A DNA stretch of 46,869 nucleotides from Bacteroidaceae bacterium (GTDB taxonomy: Bacteria; Bacteroidota; Bacteroidia; Bacteroidales; Bacteroidaceae): the NCBI GenBank assembly GCA_017381475.1, contig JAFOCD010000098.1, positions 1 to 46,869 of the forward strand, read 5' to 3'. The position numbers and the translations under genes were made by a program. Positions within the stretch are counted from its first letter, which is position 1, and every line of letters starts with the position of its first letter. Positions 1-8,522 of the stretch are shown piece by piece. The notes under the pieces are model-generated. The model did not search any database. It saw only the letters and a program-made list of their open reading frames with translations, and had not been told where the DNA came from.

Positions 1-197
1 CCACACCTGCCGAAATCGAGAATATCAAGACGACGGCAACAATGGTTGCCACACGCCACATAACGGCAAAAGAGTGGCAGACAGGTGGCAGAACAACATA
101 CGAGGCACACATGATATTCCACCACGGACCTTCAATGGAGATTACGAACAATAGTTCACAACTGCCACTGATGGCCGGAGCAACAGCAATAAGATAA
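1..197 (+). CDS. 3' end of an unidentified gene (partial)
   Basis: The reading frame beginning at base 3 stays open to a TAA at 195-197, giving 64 residues that end in LPLMAGATAIR; the other two forward frames hit stops at 61 and about 152. The start lies outside the window. It contains no motif I recognise. It runs in the same direction as the large surface protein that follows and ends 74 bases before that gene's preferred ATG, so the two may be co-transcribed. The frame choice rests only on openness and upstream position. Confidence 0.5.
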   Translation, partial: TPAEIENIKTTATMVATRHITAKEWQTGGRTTYEAHMIFHHGPSMEITNNSSQLPLMAGATAIR

Positions 198-271
198 CAC
201 CCCCTATGTTGCTTTTAAATTCCTACCCTGTCTTAGGGGGGCAAAGGCGGAGGGGGTTAATACCAACACCC

Positions 272-3200
272 ATGAAACGTACAACCATAATACTATTACT
301 GCTTACGACACTGTTGCAAGGTACCCTTGCACAGACAACAGGCAATGGCGAGGCGCCACGCAACAGTCTCGACAACATCATCATACGCAGTGCCATCAAA
401 CAGAGCCTTTTCCCGGAGGAACGCGTATATCTACACTTTGACAACACAGCCTACTACCTTGGCGAGGATATCTGGTTCAAGGCATACGTGATGAGCGGAG
501 TCAATGACGAGCCCACTACTATGAGCCGCGTGCTGTACGTCGAACTGGTATCGCCCGAGGGCTACGTTGTAAAGACCAACAAATACAAGATTGAGAGCGA
601 CGGCAGCTGCCACGGCTCGTTCGAGCTGACACCGTTGTTGCTGTCGGGATATTACGAGGTACGCGCCTACACACGCTACATGCTCAACCGCGGCAAGGAT
701 GCCATCTTCAGCCGTGTATTCCCAATCTTCGACAAAGTGAATGCCAACAATTGGGATTTCAAGAACATGCTCGATCGCCGCAGAGGATTCCTTGTTGACA
801 TTGAGGAGAACGACAGCCTCACCGGCCTCGACCGCGAAGTGGAATGGGTGAACAGCGAACTGCCACCGTGCGACCTGCATTTCTACCCCGAAGGCGGCCA
901 TCTTGTCAATGGCATTGAAAGCGCCGTTGCATACGAGGTATTCGGCAACGACGGCATAAATAGTGAGCAGAGCATCACCATCACAGCCGACGGCAAGCCG
1001 TTGCTCACCACCGCCCCAGAGCACTTGGGAAAGGGAACATTCACCATCACTCCTGATAAAGATATAAAATACAAAGCCATACTGAAACAGGGCAAGAAAG
1101 AAAAGAAGTTCGACCTGCCGCCGATTGAAGAGGAAGGAGCGACTATAGAGGTTCTTGAACAGGACGGCACATATTACATAACAGTACAGAATAACCTGAA
1201 GGCAGAGACAGAAATGGGCTGTGCCGTCATGCGCCGTGGAAAGATATTCTTTTACGAGAGGTTCTTCTCGACCGACACCTGCATGCTCTTTGCCATAGAC
1301 AGCAAGTCCCTTGGAGAGGGAGTGAACCGCGTTGTACTCTTTATTAACGACAACATACCGCTTGCCGAGCGACAATTCTTCGTAACACATGAAGAACCCC
1401 AGGGAAGTGACATGGCAACAGCAAAGCTAAAGGTCACAAGCAACGGTGAGGAGATTGATGATTTACATGTTACCCCTCACGGCAATATAACACTCGACAT
1501 TGAACGCGAGGATGGCAAGCCCATCAGCGGCGGTACATTCTCGCTCTCAGTGAGCGATGCCGACTACCGCCAAGAAACATCATATTCCTATAACATATAT
1601 ACATACATGCTTCTGGGTTCGGAACTCAAGGGCTACATTCCCGATGCAACACGCTACTTTGACCAGAAAAACATGAACCGCGCGCGCGAACTCGACCTCA
1701 TCGTGCTCACCCACGGCTGGACATCATACGATTGGAGCAAGTTAATCCGCCGCAATGCCAAGCTGGAGCAACCAATTGAGCGCGGCATAACCATCAAGGG
1801 ACGCTTTGTAAAGAAACGCCCCGACAAGCGTTTCGGCAAGCTCGACAAAATTATTGTCACCAACAAACCCGGAGCAAGCATCAAGTTCGACATAACATAC
1901 AACGACAGCCTGCTCACGAAATACAATTTCAACACCGATGCCAACGGTGAGTTCCGCATACAGACACGCGACTTCACCGGCAAGCGCGTTGCAAGACTCA
2001 TGGGGCCACGCACATCATACGACAGCAGCGACAGCATCTTCGCTTTTGCTCTCGACCGTTACTTCTCGCCCAAGATGCGCCTCTACCACTATTGGGAGCG
2101 CAACACAGGCCTGCCCACCACACAGGAGGGATTGACAGCCGAGAGGGACAGCCTCATCAAAGTGCGCCCATTCGAGTACCTCATCTCGCAGGTGGAGGTT
2201 GTGTCGAAGAAGAAACGCGAAGCCAACTACCGCCCGCCACGAAGCGAAATGCGCTTCGATTTCCTCGACGAATGGGAGTATGCCCAGGATGTCACCTACC
2301 TTTGCAACGAGAAATCGGCCTACTATGGCGGCAATGAGTGGCAATATGATTTCACCGGCACCGGCGACTTCAACAACTATGCACCCACGGCAACCATTGG
2401 AGGTGCCGAGACCCTTTCGACATTGGACCGTGCCGTTATGGCAAGCGGTGGCATATACAACAGCTCATTCAGCGGATTCAAGCGTGAGATGGGCAGCGGA
2501 TTCCGTGCCGATGACGACGGCCACTACCGCATAAATGACCCGGCATTCCACAACACACTCACCGCAGCCGACATTCTGCGCAGTGCATTCTGGCGCCACA
2601 ACCTCAACTGGTGCTACTGGATACAGTCAATGGTCATCGACGGCGAATACAGTTCGTTGAGCACTCCTATACCCAACAGAGAGTATCTCGAAGGTGTTGA
2701 GCCACGCAAAATGATGAACTTCAAGGAGATTGTCATCCGCTCCGATGAGAATACCCGCAAACAGTTTGGTGGAGGAAGACGCATACTCAAGGCAACAAAC
2801 AAGAATAAAGGTAACATCGACTACAGAAGCTACTACGAAGGATTCTATGGACAGATGGGAATAAGCGCAAGGAACGGCAACATTGATGATGCCCCCGATG
2901 CAGCCATACTCCACGACCGCATCAAATCACTCCCGCACAACGCCATCCCCAACTACGTAGCCTGCTTCATCCCGAATAGCGAAGAGGATGAACAGAAAGG
3001 ACTTATACCCGAATATACCCATCGCGGCACCACACGCTACACAATGGTCTATGGATACACAGAGAGCAAGCAGTTCTACTCGCCCGACTACAGCCGCATC
3101 AAGCCCGATGCCACCACAGCCGACTACCGCCGCACGCTCCTGTGGTCGCCAGATATCACGGCAAAGAACGGCAAACTACAGGTAGAACTATACAACAGCA

Positions 3201-4189
3201 CTTCGGCAAAGAGAATTGCTGTTGACATCGAAGGTCGCTCAAGCGGCACGTTCTACAGCAATAGCAACATTGTCACACGCGGTGCTGAGAATAAAAACAG
3301 CGACATTGACCACCTCACCATGCCCGAGACACCCATTGTAGGCATACACAACATCGACATCCTCGCCTTCTGTTTCAAGAAAACCGAGGAAGGGCGTAGT
3401 TTCTTCAAGCACCAAATGTACGACGAGGCATTCACCTGCTTCAACGAAGCATCGGCACTTGGCTACCCCGACGCCATCTACAACAGCGCCGTGTGCTACA
3501 TGAACGGCTACGGTGTTGAATGCGACACCATCGAGGGCTTCAGGCGATTCCGCCGTGCCGCCAACACAGGGCACGACAAGGCACTCTACAACCTTGCCAC
3601 CTGTTACCTCATCGGCATTGGCACAGCACAGAACGACAGCCTCGCGTTCATCTGTTACGACAGAGCCGGCCAAGCAGGATACCCCAAGGCACTCACCACA
3701 GTTGCCGACTGCCACCTCATAGGTCGTGGCACAGCACAGGACAGCACACTAGCCTATGAATACTACAGCCGTGCAGCGGCAAAGAACGAGCCACGCGCCC
3801 TCTACACCATTGGCGAAAAGGTGGCGCAAGCCGACTCCCTGCTGCAACTGAACAAAAAACAGCTGCGCAAGCAGAGCACTATTGGCTACTACCAAAAGGC
3901 AGCCAAACTTGGCAACACCGACGCCCAGTACAGGCTCGCACAGTTCTATGAGGATGGCTACTATGTGAAGAAGAGCAAGAAAAAGGCATTCAACTGGTAT
4001 CTGCACGCCGCCAACAGCGGACACCCCGAGGCCGCCGAAAAGGTTGCCCGCATGTACGAAAAAGGCAAAGGCACCAAAAAGGACGACAAAAAAGCAGCAG
4101 CCTGGTACCGCGTAGCACTCGAGTACGGCAGCCAAACCGCCAAAGAAAAAGTAGAATGGTACAACATGTTCAGGTTCTTCAATGAGTAA
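272..4189 (+). CDS. Large secreted MG2-like protein with C-terminal Sel1-like repeats
   Basis: The preferred start is ATG 272, which gives a classic signal peptide (MKRTTIILLLLTTLLQGTLAQ). An in-frame ATG at 206 would add a 22-residue charged N-terminus and is less likely. The product is about 1305 residues. After the signal, a segment with PEERVYLHFDNTAYYLGEDI resembles the MG2-type beta-sandwich domains of Bacteroidota surface proteins, in which host- or envelope-facing beta-domains are stacked. The middle has no clear family. The last 270 residues are Sel1-like tetratricopeptide repeats (for example DAIYNSAVCYMNGYGV, KALYNLATCYLIGIGT, AQYRLAQFYEDGYYV), normally protein-protein interaction solenoids. 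The pairing of MG2-like domains with a Sel1 tail in one chain is unusual. It is likely exported to the periplasm or surface; its biochemical role is unknown. Confidence 0.75.
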   Translation: MKRTTIILLLLTTLLQGTLAQTTGNGEAPRNSLDNIIIRSAIKQSLFPEERVYLHFDNTAYYLGEDIWFKAYVMSGVNDEPTTMSRVLYVELVSPEGYVVKTNKYKIESDGSCHGSFELTPLLLSGYYEVRAYTRYMLNRGKDAIFSRVFPIFDKVNANNWDFKNMLDRRRGFLVDIEENDSLTGLDREVEWVNSELPPCDLHFYPEGGHLVNGIESAVAYEVFGNDGINSEQSITITADGKPLLTTAPEHLGKGTFTITPDKDIKYKAILKQGKKEKKFDLPPIEEEGATIEVLEQDGTYYITVQNNLKAETEMGCAVMRRGKIFFYERFFSTDTCMLFAIDSKSLGEGVNRVVLFINDNIPLAERQFFVTHEEPQGSDMATAKLKVTSNGEEIDDLHVTPHGNITLDIEREDGKPISGGTFSLSVSDADYRQETSYSYNIYTYMLLGSELKGYIPDATRYFDQKNMNRARELDLIVLTHGWTSYDWSKLIRRNAKLEQPIERGITIKGRFVKKRPDKRFGKLDKIIVTNKPGASIKFDITYNDSLLTKYNFNTDANGEFRIQTRDFTGKRVARLMGPRTSYDSSDSIFAFALDRYFSPKMRLYHYWERNTGLPTTQEGLTAERDSLIKVRPFEYLISQVEVVSKKKREANYRPPRSEMRFDFLDEWEYAQDVTYLCNEKSAYYGGNEWQYDFTGTGDFNNYAPTATIGGAETLSTLDRAVMASGGIYNSSFSGFKREMGSGFRADDDGHYRINDPAFHNTLTAADILRSAFWRHNLNWCYWIQSMVIDGEYSSLSTPIPNREYLEGVEPRKMMNFKEIVIRSDENTRKQFGGGRRILKATNKNKGNIDYRSYYEGFYGQMGISARNGNIDDAPDAAILHDRIKSLPHNAIPNYVACFIPNSEEDEQKGLIPEYTHRGTTRYTMVYGYTESKQFYSPDYSRIKPDATTADYRRTLLWSPDITAKNGKLQVELYNSTSAKRIAVDIEGRSSGTFYSNSNIVTRGAENKNSDIDHLTMPETPIVGIHNIDILAFCFKKTEEGRSFFKHQMYDEAFTCFNEASALGYPDAIYNSAVCYMNGYGVECDTIEGFRRFRRAANTGHDKALYNLATCYLIGIGTAQNDSLAFICYDRAGQAGYPKALTTVADCHLIGRGTAQDSTLAYEYYSRAAAKNEPRALYTIGEKVAQADSLLQLNKKQLRKQSTIGYYQKAAKLGNTDAQYRLAQFYEDGYYVKKSKKKAFNWYLHAANSGHPEAAEKVARMYEKGKGTKKDDKKAAAWYRVALEYGSQTAKEKVEWYNMFRFFNE

Positions 4190-4208
4190 CATAAAGACAA
4201 CTAACTCC

Positions 4209-4251
4209 TCCCCTCACTGAGGTGGAGGTGTCGGCTTGCCGACGGAGGGGA
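4209..4251. terminator. Nested hairpin between genes (terminator or intergenic repeat)
   Basis: TCCCCTC (4209-4215) pairs with GAGGGGA (4245-4251), and inside it GTCGGC (4230-4235) pairs with GCCGAC (4238-4243). It sits 20 bases after the MG2/Sel1 gene. No clean T-run follows, so it may be an intergenic repeat rather than a classical terminator. Confidence 0.45.
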
Positions 4252-4301
4252 GCAAAAAGCAAACAAAACTTAAGCAACAACTACAAACGCATTAGATAAT
4301 C

Positions 4302-5063
4302 ATGAATAAACTAAAATTTATTGCATTATTAACAATATTCTCTTTGTCGTGCTTGAATTCATCAGCCCAGTTTGACTCCAAGGTTTTCGATAAGCAGGTG
4401 AAGTTGACCGAATCACGCAACAGGCGTAGACCCAAAGGTATAAGCAGGGGATTCAAGAAGCTGTATAAAAAGGAATATGGCCTGAGTAAGGTGCAGTTAC
4501 CTTTTAACTCTTTCACAAGCATTTATCCGGAGTTTTACGAGAGCTATTTCGGTTACCCTATTTTACTGCACAGAAATGACTATATAGGAACTATAAGCAA
4601 CCCTATCGCTATGATCTCTTCGGACGGCGATTGTATAGTCTACATTCCGGTCATGAGCCAGTATGCCGATGCTAATGCTTGGATGATGCCAAACCTCAGG
4701 AAAGGTGTTGCCGTGGATGTCATATGCAACAGGGATGACATCAACTATTGGCAAGTTCGTGTTACCGAGGACGAAATCAACAGAATTTTCGATGAGAATG
4801 TAACGGTGTACGAAGATGACTCATACACCGCACAGTGTGGAGCCGATGCAATGCTGCTGTGCAAATTCCCCTACAGAGAAAAAATTTGCACTAATAGTAA
4901 AGAGGGCTATATCTCCATCCACGAGGAGTACCCCCACTACTATACTCTCATTATTTACAAGGAAGGTCACAAGCCCATTAAAATACACATATTCGTTACC
5001 GACAAAGGCCTTGACAGGATAGACAGCTACCTATCGGATATATGTGGCTCCCTGAAGTTTTAG
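4302..5063 (+). CDS. Secreted protein of unknown function
   Basis: The 253-residue product begins with a signal peptide (MNKLKFIALLTIFSLSCLNSSAQ); the SSAQ end fits type I cleavage in Bacteroidota. The Cys at residue 17 does not sit in a proper lipobox. The mature part is basic near the start (SRNRRRPKGISRGFKKLYKK) and then mixed alpha/beta by appearance, with no motif I can assign. The gene is more AT-rich than the one upstream. It is a monocistronic unit, preceded by a nested hairpin and followed 37 bases later by a strong terminator. Function not assigned. Confidence 0.7.
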   Translation: MNKLKFIALLTIFSLSCLNSSAQFDSKVFDKQVKLTESRNRRRPKGISRGFKKLYKKEYGLSKVQLPFNSFTSIYPEFYESYFGYPILLHRNDYIGTISNPIAMISSDGDCIVYIPVMSQYADANAWMMPNLRKGVAVDVICNRDDINYWQVRVTEDEINRIFDENVTVYEDDSYTAQCGADAMLLCKFPYREKICTNSKEGYISIHEEYPHYYTLIIYKEGHKPIKIHIFVTDKGLDRIDSYLSDICGSLKF

Positions 5064-5100
5064 ACAAACTCAAAACGATAAACACATAAGAAAGGTTCTT

Positions 5101-5130
5101 AAAAAGGTTGTATGCGTACAACCTTTTTTG
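5101..5130 (+). terminator. Rho-independent terminator
   Basis: AAAAAGGTTGTA (5101-5112), a TGCG loop, and TACAACCTTTTT (5117-5128) form a 12-bp perfect stem that ends in a T-run. It closes the unknown secreted protein gene at 4302-5063. Confidence 0.9.
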
Positions 5131-5326
5131 TTGTTTATATAAAACAGAAAGAAAAACAGGACATGATGTATAGATGCCTTTTCCATCGCTGTTGTTTGTC
5201 TTTGTTACATTGTTTTAACATTCTTTAAACAAACACAAAACATAAATTCATGTTATTTGCGTAAAAGATAACACTTTTCCGCATAAAGGTTGCGGAAGGA
5301 AGTATTCATCAATAACAGGAAGATTT
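5131..5326 (+). promoter_or_regulatory. Intergenic leader with two small hairpins
   Basis: No gene is visible. The segment holds two inverted repeats before the porin-like gene: TGTTAT (5251-5256) with ATAACA (5268-5273), and TTCCGC (5277-5282) with GCGGAA (5292-5297). An AGGAAG at 5317-5322 is a possible ribosome site five bases before the ATG. A weak -7-like TGTCTTTG lies near 5195. They may be 5' leader structure; no known riboswitch is recognised. Confidence 0.35.
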
Positions 5327-6304
5327 ATGAAAGCAATCAGATTTATCGTAGCAGCCATGCTGCTTTTTACAAGTGTCGGCAGCAATGCCCAAGTCGCGAA
5401 CAAAGCGCAACACGGAAAAGCGATAGTGCAGATATTCACCAATTTCCACAGCGGGTTCGGTGTGGTAAATGATGACCGCGGCTTCGCACTCGACCGCAGT
5501 TACCTTGGCTACGAGTACTCTTTCAACAACGGAGTAAGCATCAAGGGAGTCCTGGACATCGGGCAGTCAAACAGCATAAACGACTATCACCACATAGCCT
5601 ACATCAAGAATGCCCTTGTAAGTTGGAATAAAGGCCGTTTCACCCTGCAAGGTGGTATGATTGGGACAACACAGTTCAACTACCAGGAGAAGTTTTGGGG
5701 CTACCGTTACATCTACAAATCGTTCCAGGATCAATACAAGTTCGGTAGCAGTGCCGACCTGGGTATATCGGCTTCCTACCGCTTTGCAAAATGGATTGAG
5801 GCTGATGTAATCATTGCCAACGGAGAGGGCTATAAGTTAGTGCAGATGAATGACGGCCTGCTCTATGGTGCAGGCACTACTGTCACACCATTCAAGGGAA
5901 TGTCCATTCGCCTTTATGCAGGCATAAACGAAGGCGGCGACAATGCAAAGAACATCATCAACTATGCCATGTTTGCCGGCTACAAGCACAAATATTTTTC
6001 AGTTGCCGTGGAGTATAACATAATGCGCAATAACCGCCGTGTCAAAGGGCAGAACCTCTATGGCTTCTCAATGTACGCATCGGGCTACATCAACCGCTGG
6101 CTCGATATCTATGCACGCGCCGATGGCTTGATGTCGAGCGACGACTGGAACAAGGCTAAGGATGAGGTTGCCATCATTGCCGGCGCACAGTTCAAGCTTG
6201 GCAAATATGTAAAGATTGCGCCAAACTTCAGGATGAGCATCCCAAGCGCCGACGGCGCAAGCAACCGTTACTACGGTTATATAAGCTGCTGCTTTGGGCT
6301 GTAA
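5327..6304 (+). CDS. Outer-membrane porin-like beta-barrel protein
   Basis: The 325-residue product starts with a signal peptide (MKAIRFIVAAMLLFTSVGSNAQ). The mature chain is a run of alternating amphipathic strands rich in Tyr, Phe and Gly (YLGYEYSFNNGVSIKGVLDI, RFTLQGGMIG, GYKHKYFSVAVEYNI). Phosphate-selective-porin-like barrels of Bacteroidota look like this, and early residues such as DRGFALDRSYLGYEY are reminiscent of that group. Its length is short for a 16-strand porin, and the chain ends in FGL rather than the usual terminal Phe. The gene is monocistronic, with a strong bidirectional terminator directly after it. The substrate is unknown. Confidence 0.65.
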   Translation: MKAIRFIVAAMLLFTSVGSNAQVANKAQHGKAIVQIFTNFHSGFGVVNDDRGFALDRSYLGYEYSFNNGVSIKGVLDIGQSNSINDYHHIAYIKNALVSWNKGRFTLQGGMIGTTQFNYQEKFWGYRYIYKSFQDQYKFGSSADLGISASYRFAKWIEADVIIANGEGYKLVQMNDGLLYGAGTTVTPFKGMSIRLYAGINEGGDNAKNIINYAMFAGYKHKYFSVAVEYNIMRNNRRVKGQNLYGFSMYASGYINRWLDIYARADGLMSSDDWNKAKDEVAIIAGAQFKLGKYVKIAPNFRMSIPSADGASNRYYGYISCCFGL

Positions 6305-6340
6305 AACCTTTGACAGAAATGCCCAAAAGGGCTAAAAGGC

Positions 6341-6372
6341 AGAGGGTGACCCATCTTTTGGGGTCACCCTCT
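6341..6372. terminator. Bidirectional hairpin terminator, AGGGTGACC type
   Basis: AGAGGGTGACCC (6341-6352) pairs perfectly with GGGTCACCCTCT (6361-6372) around an 8-base loop, between the convergent porin-like and GNAT genes. The AGGGTGACC core recurs in hairpins at 18369 and 38614. Confidence 0.85.
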
Positions 6373-6414
6373 TATTATTGAGGTTTGAATAAAAAGAGCC
6401 TTTTTAGTCAACCT

Positions 6415-6966
6415 CTATGGTTTCTTTGCCTGCATGTGCCACATATCATGCCCCAGAAATGTTGTGGCATTCACGCGCTCAAAGCCAAGTGATTTATAGA
6501 GAGCCTCGGCACGCGGGTTGGCAAAATCAACGATCAGCCCCACCCTTTCATGTCCGGCAGCAAAAGCCCTGTCGCGTGCTGCAGATACCAACGCGCCACC
6601 TACTCCGCGACCGCGCCACTGCGGCAACACCGCAAGCGAATCGAGGTAGAACTCCCCTGCCGATGTCTCGTCCTCTATCTCACGCACACCGCCGAATGTC
6701 TCACGCATGAGTTCGAGCAACGGTTTACGAAGTTCATAAAGCCTTGCACCGTCATAGCCAATTATGGCTCCAACGGCAACACTATCAACCTCCGCAACCA
6801 GGGCGTTGCGGTAACTGTACTGCGACACCTCGCGCGCCGCCAAACGGGCGAATATCGGCGCGAACGGGTGCGTCTCGTCATAATGCAGCGCCATAAGCAC
6901 CACCTTGCCAACTAAGGGTGCATCAGCAGCCACCGCCTCGCGTATCTTTATGTTCTCTGTTTTCAT
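6415..6966 (-). CDS. GNAT family N-acetyltransferase
   Basis: The 183-residue product is a single GNAT domain, which transfers an acetyl group from acetyl-CoA to an amine. The acetyl-CoA pyrophosphate loop is clear at residues 116-123 (QWRGRGVG), preceded by the beta4 strand FYLDSLAVLP and followed by the typical AEALYKSLGFE near the C-terminus. The N-terminal IREAVAADAPLV matches the usual beta1-alpha1 start. There is no signal peptide, so it acts in the cytosol. The acceptor cannot be predicted. It is transcribed alone, from a likely promoter at 6989-7020, toward a shared terminator with the porin-like gene. Confidence 0.9.
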   Translation of the reverse strand: MKTENIKIREAVAADAPLVGKVVLMALHYDETHPFAPIFARLAAREVSQYSYRNALVAEVDSVAVGAIIGYDGARLYELRKPLLELMRETFGGVREIEDETSAGEFYLDSLAVLPQWRGRGVGGALVSAARDRAFAAGHERVGLIVDFANPRAEALYKSLGFERVNATTFLGHDMWHMQAKKP

Positions 6967-6988
6967 TAAGAGATTAAAATATCTATGA

Positions 6989-7020
6989 CAAAAGAAAGAA
7001 TTATTTCACTAATATACAAA
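6989..7020 (-). promoter_or_regulatory. Promoter of the GNAT gene
   Basis: On the minus strand TTTG (7020-7017), a 20-nt spacer and TTCTTTTG (6996-6989, one mismatch to TAnnTTTG) match the Bacteroidota vegetative promoter pattern. The start codon at 6966 would follow a short leader. Confidence 0.5.
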
Positions 7021-7055
7021 AATCCAATGACCGAAAATTTTCAATCATTGGATTT
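7020..7055 (-). terminator. Terminator of the glutamine synthetase-SecD-like operon
   Basis: AAATCCAATGA (7020-7030) pairs with TCATTGGATTT (7045-7055). Read on the minus strand, the stem is followed by a run of T. It closes the operon that ends at 7095. Confidence 0.8.
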
Positions 7056-7094
7056 CAATATCTGTACTGCTATGCTGCAGCAAACATAGGAAAC

Positions 7095-7865
7095 TTATTT
7101 AAGCACATCTACAAGTTCCTTCAATTCTTCCATTGTAAAGTCGCCGCTAATTACACTTCGGCCACCAGTTATACGTTCTGAAGGAACTGGCGCCGAAAGG
7201 ACACGACCATTAACGACAATAGCAATTGGACGCCTCTCCTGTGCGCACTCTTCGGTCATGTCGGCCCAGATTCTTGTAGCGTTTTTATCCATTGTAATAT
7301 TAAGAACCGGACTATTGCCACTAAAACCAATTTCGGCATTCTTTATGAAATCACCTTGCAAAGGTGCGATGCCATCGGAACAGTCGTCCTTTATTGCATA
7401 AAGGTAATATTTTTCATACAGTGTATCATCATAAGGTGAATATTTTTCAACTAAAGGTTTTGCACTCCAAAGAAGAATCACATTCTTGGGAAGGACATCC
7501 TTGGCTTTGGCAATAATCCCATCAACAGTTGGTTTATCTTCGCATTTTATTGCAGCCACTATACCATTACTTGGATAAAAGCATCCGGCCAATGACTCAT
7601 CACATGTCTCATTCATAATAACGGTCTCCAACTTGGGTAACACAAACTGTGCAATCTCATCGGCTGTACATGTAGGCCAGAACTCCAAATTCAGTTGAGA
7701 GAGGGATGCGGAAATGTTTTTAGCCTTGATGAGTTCAATAGCAGTTGGGGACGGTTCAACTAAAGGGGCGTCTGCTAATTCATTCTGGTTGCCAGACTTG
7801 CCATTGTTGCATGCAGCACATAAAATCACACCCATTCCTAACAATAACAGTTTTTTCAGTTTCAT
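7095..7865 (-). CDS. Lipoprotein with a SecD P1-head-like domain
   Basis: The 256-residue protein has a lipoprotein signal ending at Cys19 (LCAACN), so it is probably anchored in the outer or inner membrane facing the periplasm. Residues about 190-256 (VLNITMDKNATRIWADMTEE, RRPIAIVVNGRVLSAPVPSE, GRSVISGDFTMEELKELVDV) match the head of the first periplasmic domain of SecD, whose hallmark is a 'lAIVlDGrVlSAP ... I.G...I.G.F' pattern. The transmembrane segments of SecD are absent, so this is a stand-alone head domain and not a translocase. The middle part is unassigned. It is the last gene of the run starting with the glutamine synthetase, 9 bases after its neighbour. A role in handling exported proteins is only an inference. 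Confidence 0.75.
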   Translation of the reverse strand: MKLKKLLLLGMGVILCAACNNGKSGNQNELADAPLVEPSPTAIELIKAKNISASLSQLNLEFWPTCTADEIAQFVLPKLETVIMNETCDESLAGCFYPSNGIVAAIKCEDKPTVDGIIAKAKDVLPKNVILLWSAKPLVEKYSPYDDTLYEKYYLYAIKDDCSDGIAPLQGDFIKNAEIGFSGNSPVLNITMDKNATRIWADMTEECAQERRPIAIVVNGRVLSAPVPSERITGGRSVISGDFTMEELKELVDVLK

Positions 7866-7874
7866 ATTGTTTAA

Positions 7875-8522
7875 TTATTTTATGGTTAATACTCTTCTAT
7901 TGTCACATTGCTCAAGCAACGGTAGTATCTCCTTTTCAAAAATATCCTTTGCTATTATGCGATAATGCGGTGCGTAGTGTTCATTGTAGAGACGGCTATG
8001 GTGCACGGCATAGTGCCCGGTAGCAAGCATCTCCTTTATAGCCTTGGCATCGGCATCGTAACCGGGCAACTGCAATTCCATTGCGGCAATCACGCTCTCA
8101 ATCTGCGCCCACTCCTGCCCCCATGCCTCGACCTCACTCGGTTGCACGGCACGCACGCTGCGCAGGAATGCCGACAGGAGTGCATCCTGCTGCACCTTGC
8201 CGCTTGCAACGGCTGCGAGCGACACGCGGTAATAGTTGCCGTTGTAGCCTGTTGGTTCGTACAACTGCACATCCAAACGCTCAACCTTCGCAAGCTCGCG
8301 ACGCAGCCACTCAGCAGCCTGTGCGCTGTCGGGCACCGCGTGCCCCGGCCCGAAGTTATCCTGGAAGAAACTTTTGTAGATATCCTGCAATGTAGATTGT
8401 GGATAATCTGCTATCATACGCTCAACTGCCGAGCGTACATTGGCAGCATCAACGCACTTTGTTTGCGCGTTGGCGCAGACAAAGGCTATCAGTAACAGCA
8501 GTGTATTGACAAGGCGTTGCAT
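7875..8522 (-). CDS. Secreted protein with a DNFGPGH motif, function unknown
   Basis: The preferred start is the ATG at 8522, which overlaps the upstream stop as TGATG and implies translational coupling; a GTG directly before it is also possible. The 215-residue product has a signal peptide (MQRLVNTLLLLIAFVCANAQ). A short conserved-looking patch DNFGPGHAVPD follows at about residues 54-64, and a His-rich patch (HYAVHHSRLYNEHYAPHYR) lies near the C-terminus. I recognise no catalytic family. The His and Asp residues could bind metal, but this is a guess. Its neighbours are a DUF362 lipoprotein upstream and a SecD-head-like lipoprotein downstream. Confidence 0.75.
   Translation of the reverse strand: MQRLVNTLLLLIAFVCANAQTKCVDAANVRSAVERMIADYPQSTLQDIYKSFFQDNFGPGHAVPDSAQAAEWLRRELAKVERLDVQLYEPTGYNGNYYRVSLAAVASGKVQQDALLSAFLRSVRAVQPSEVEAWGQEWAQIESVIAAMELQLPGYDADAKAIKEMLATGHYAVHHSRLYNEHYAPHYRIIAKDIFEKEILPLLEQCDNRRVLTIK

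Noticed and set aside
206..271. Upstream ATG for the MG2/Sel1 gene
   Set aside because: The 22 extra residues are charged and would bury the signal peptide; they also cover a G-rich intergenic tract.
431..1390. 319-residue open frame on the minus strand
   Set aside because: Antisense to the MG2/Sel1 gene; composition is not protein-like.
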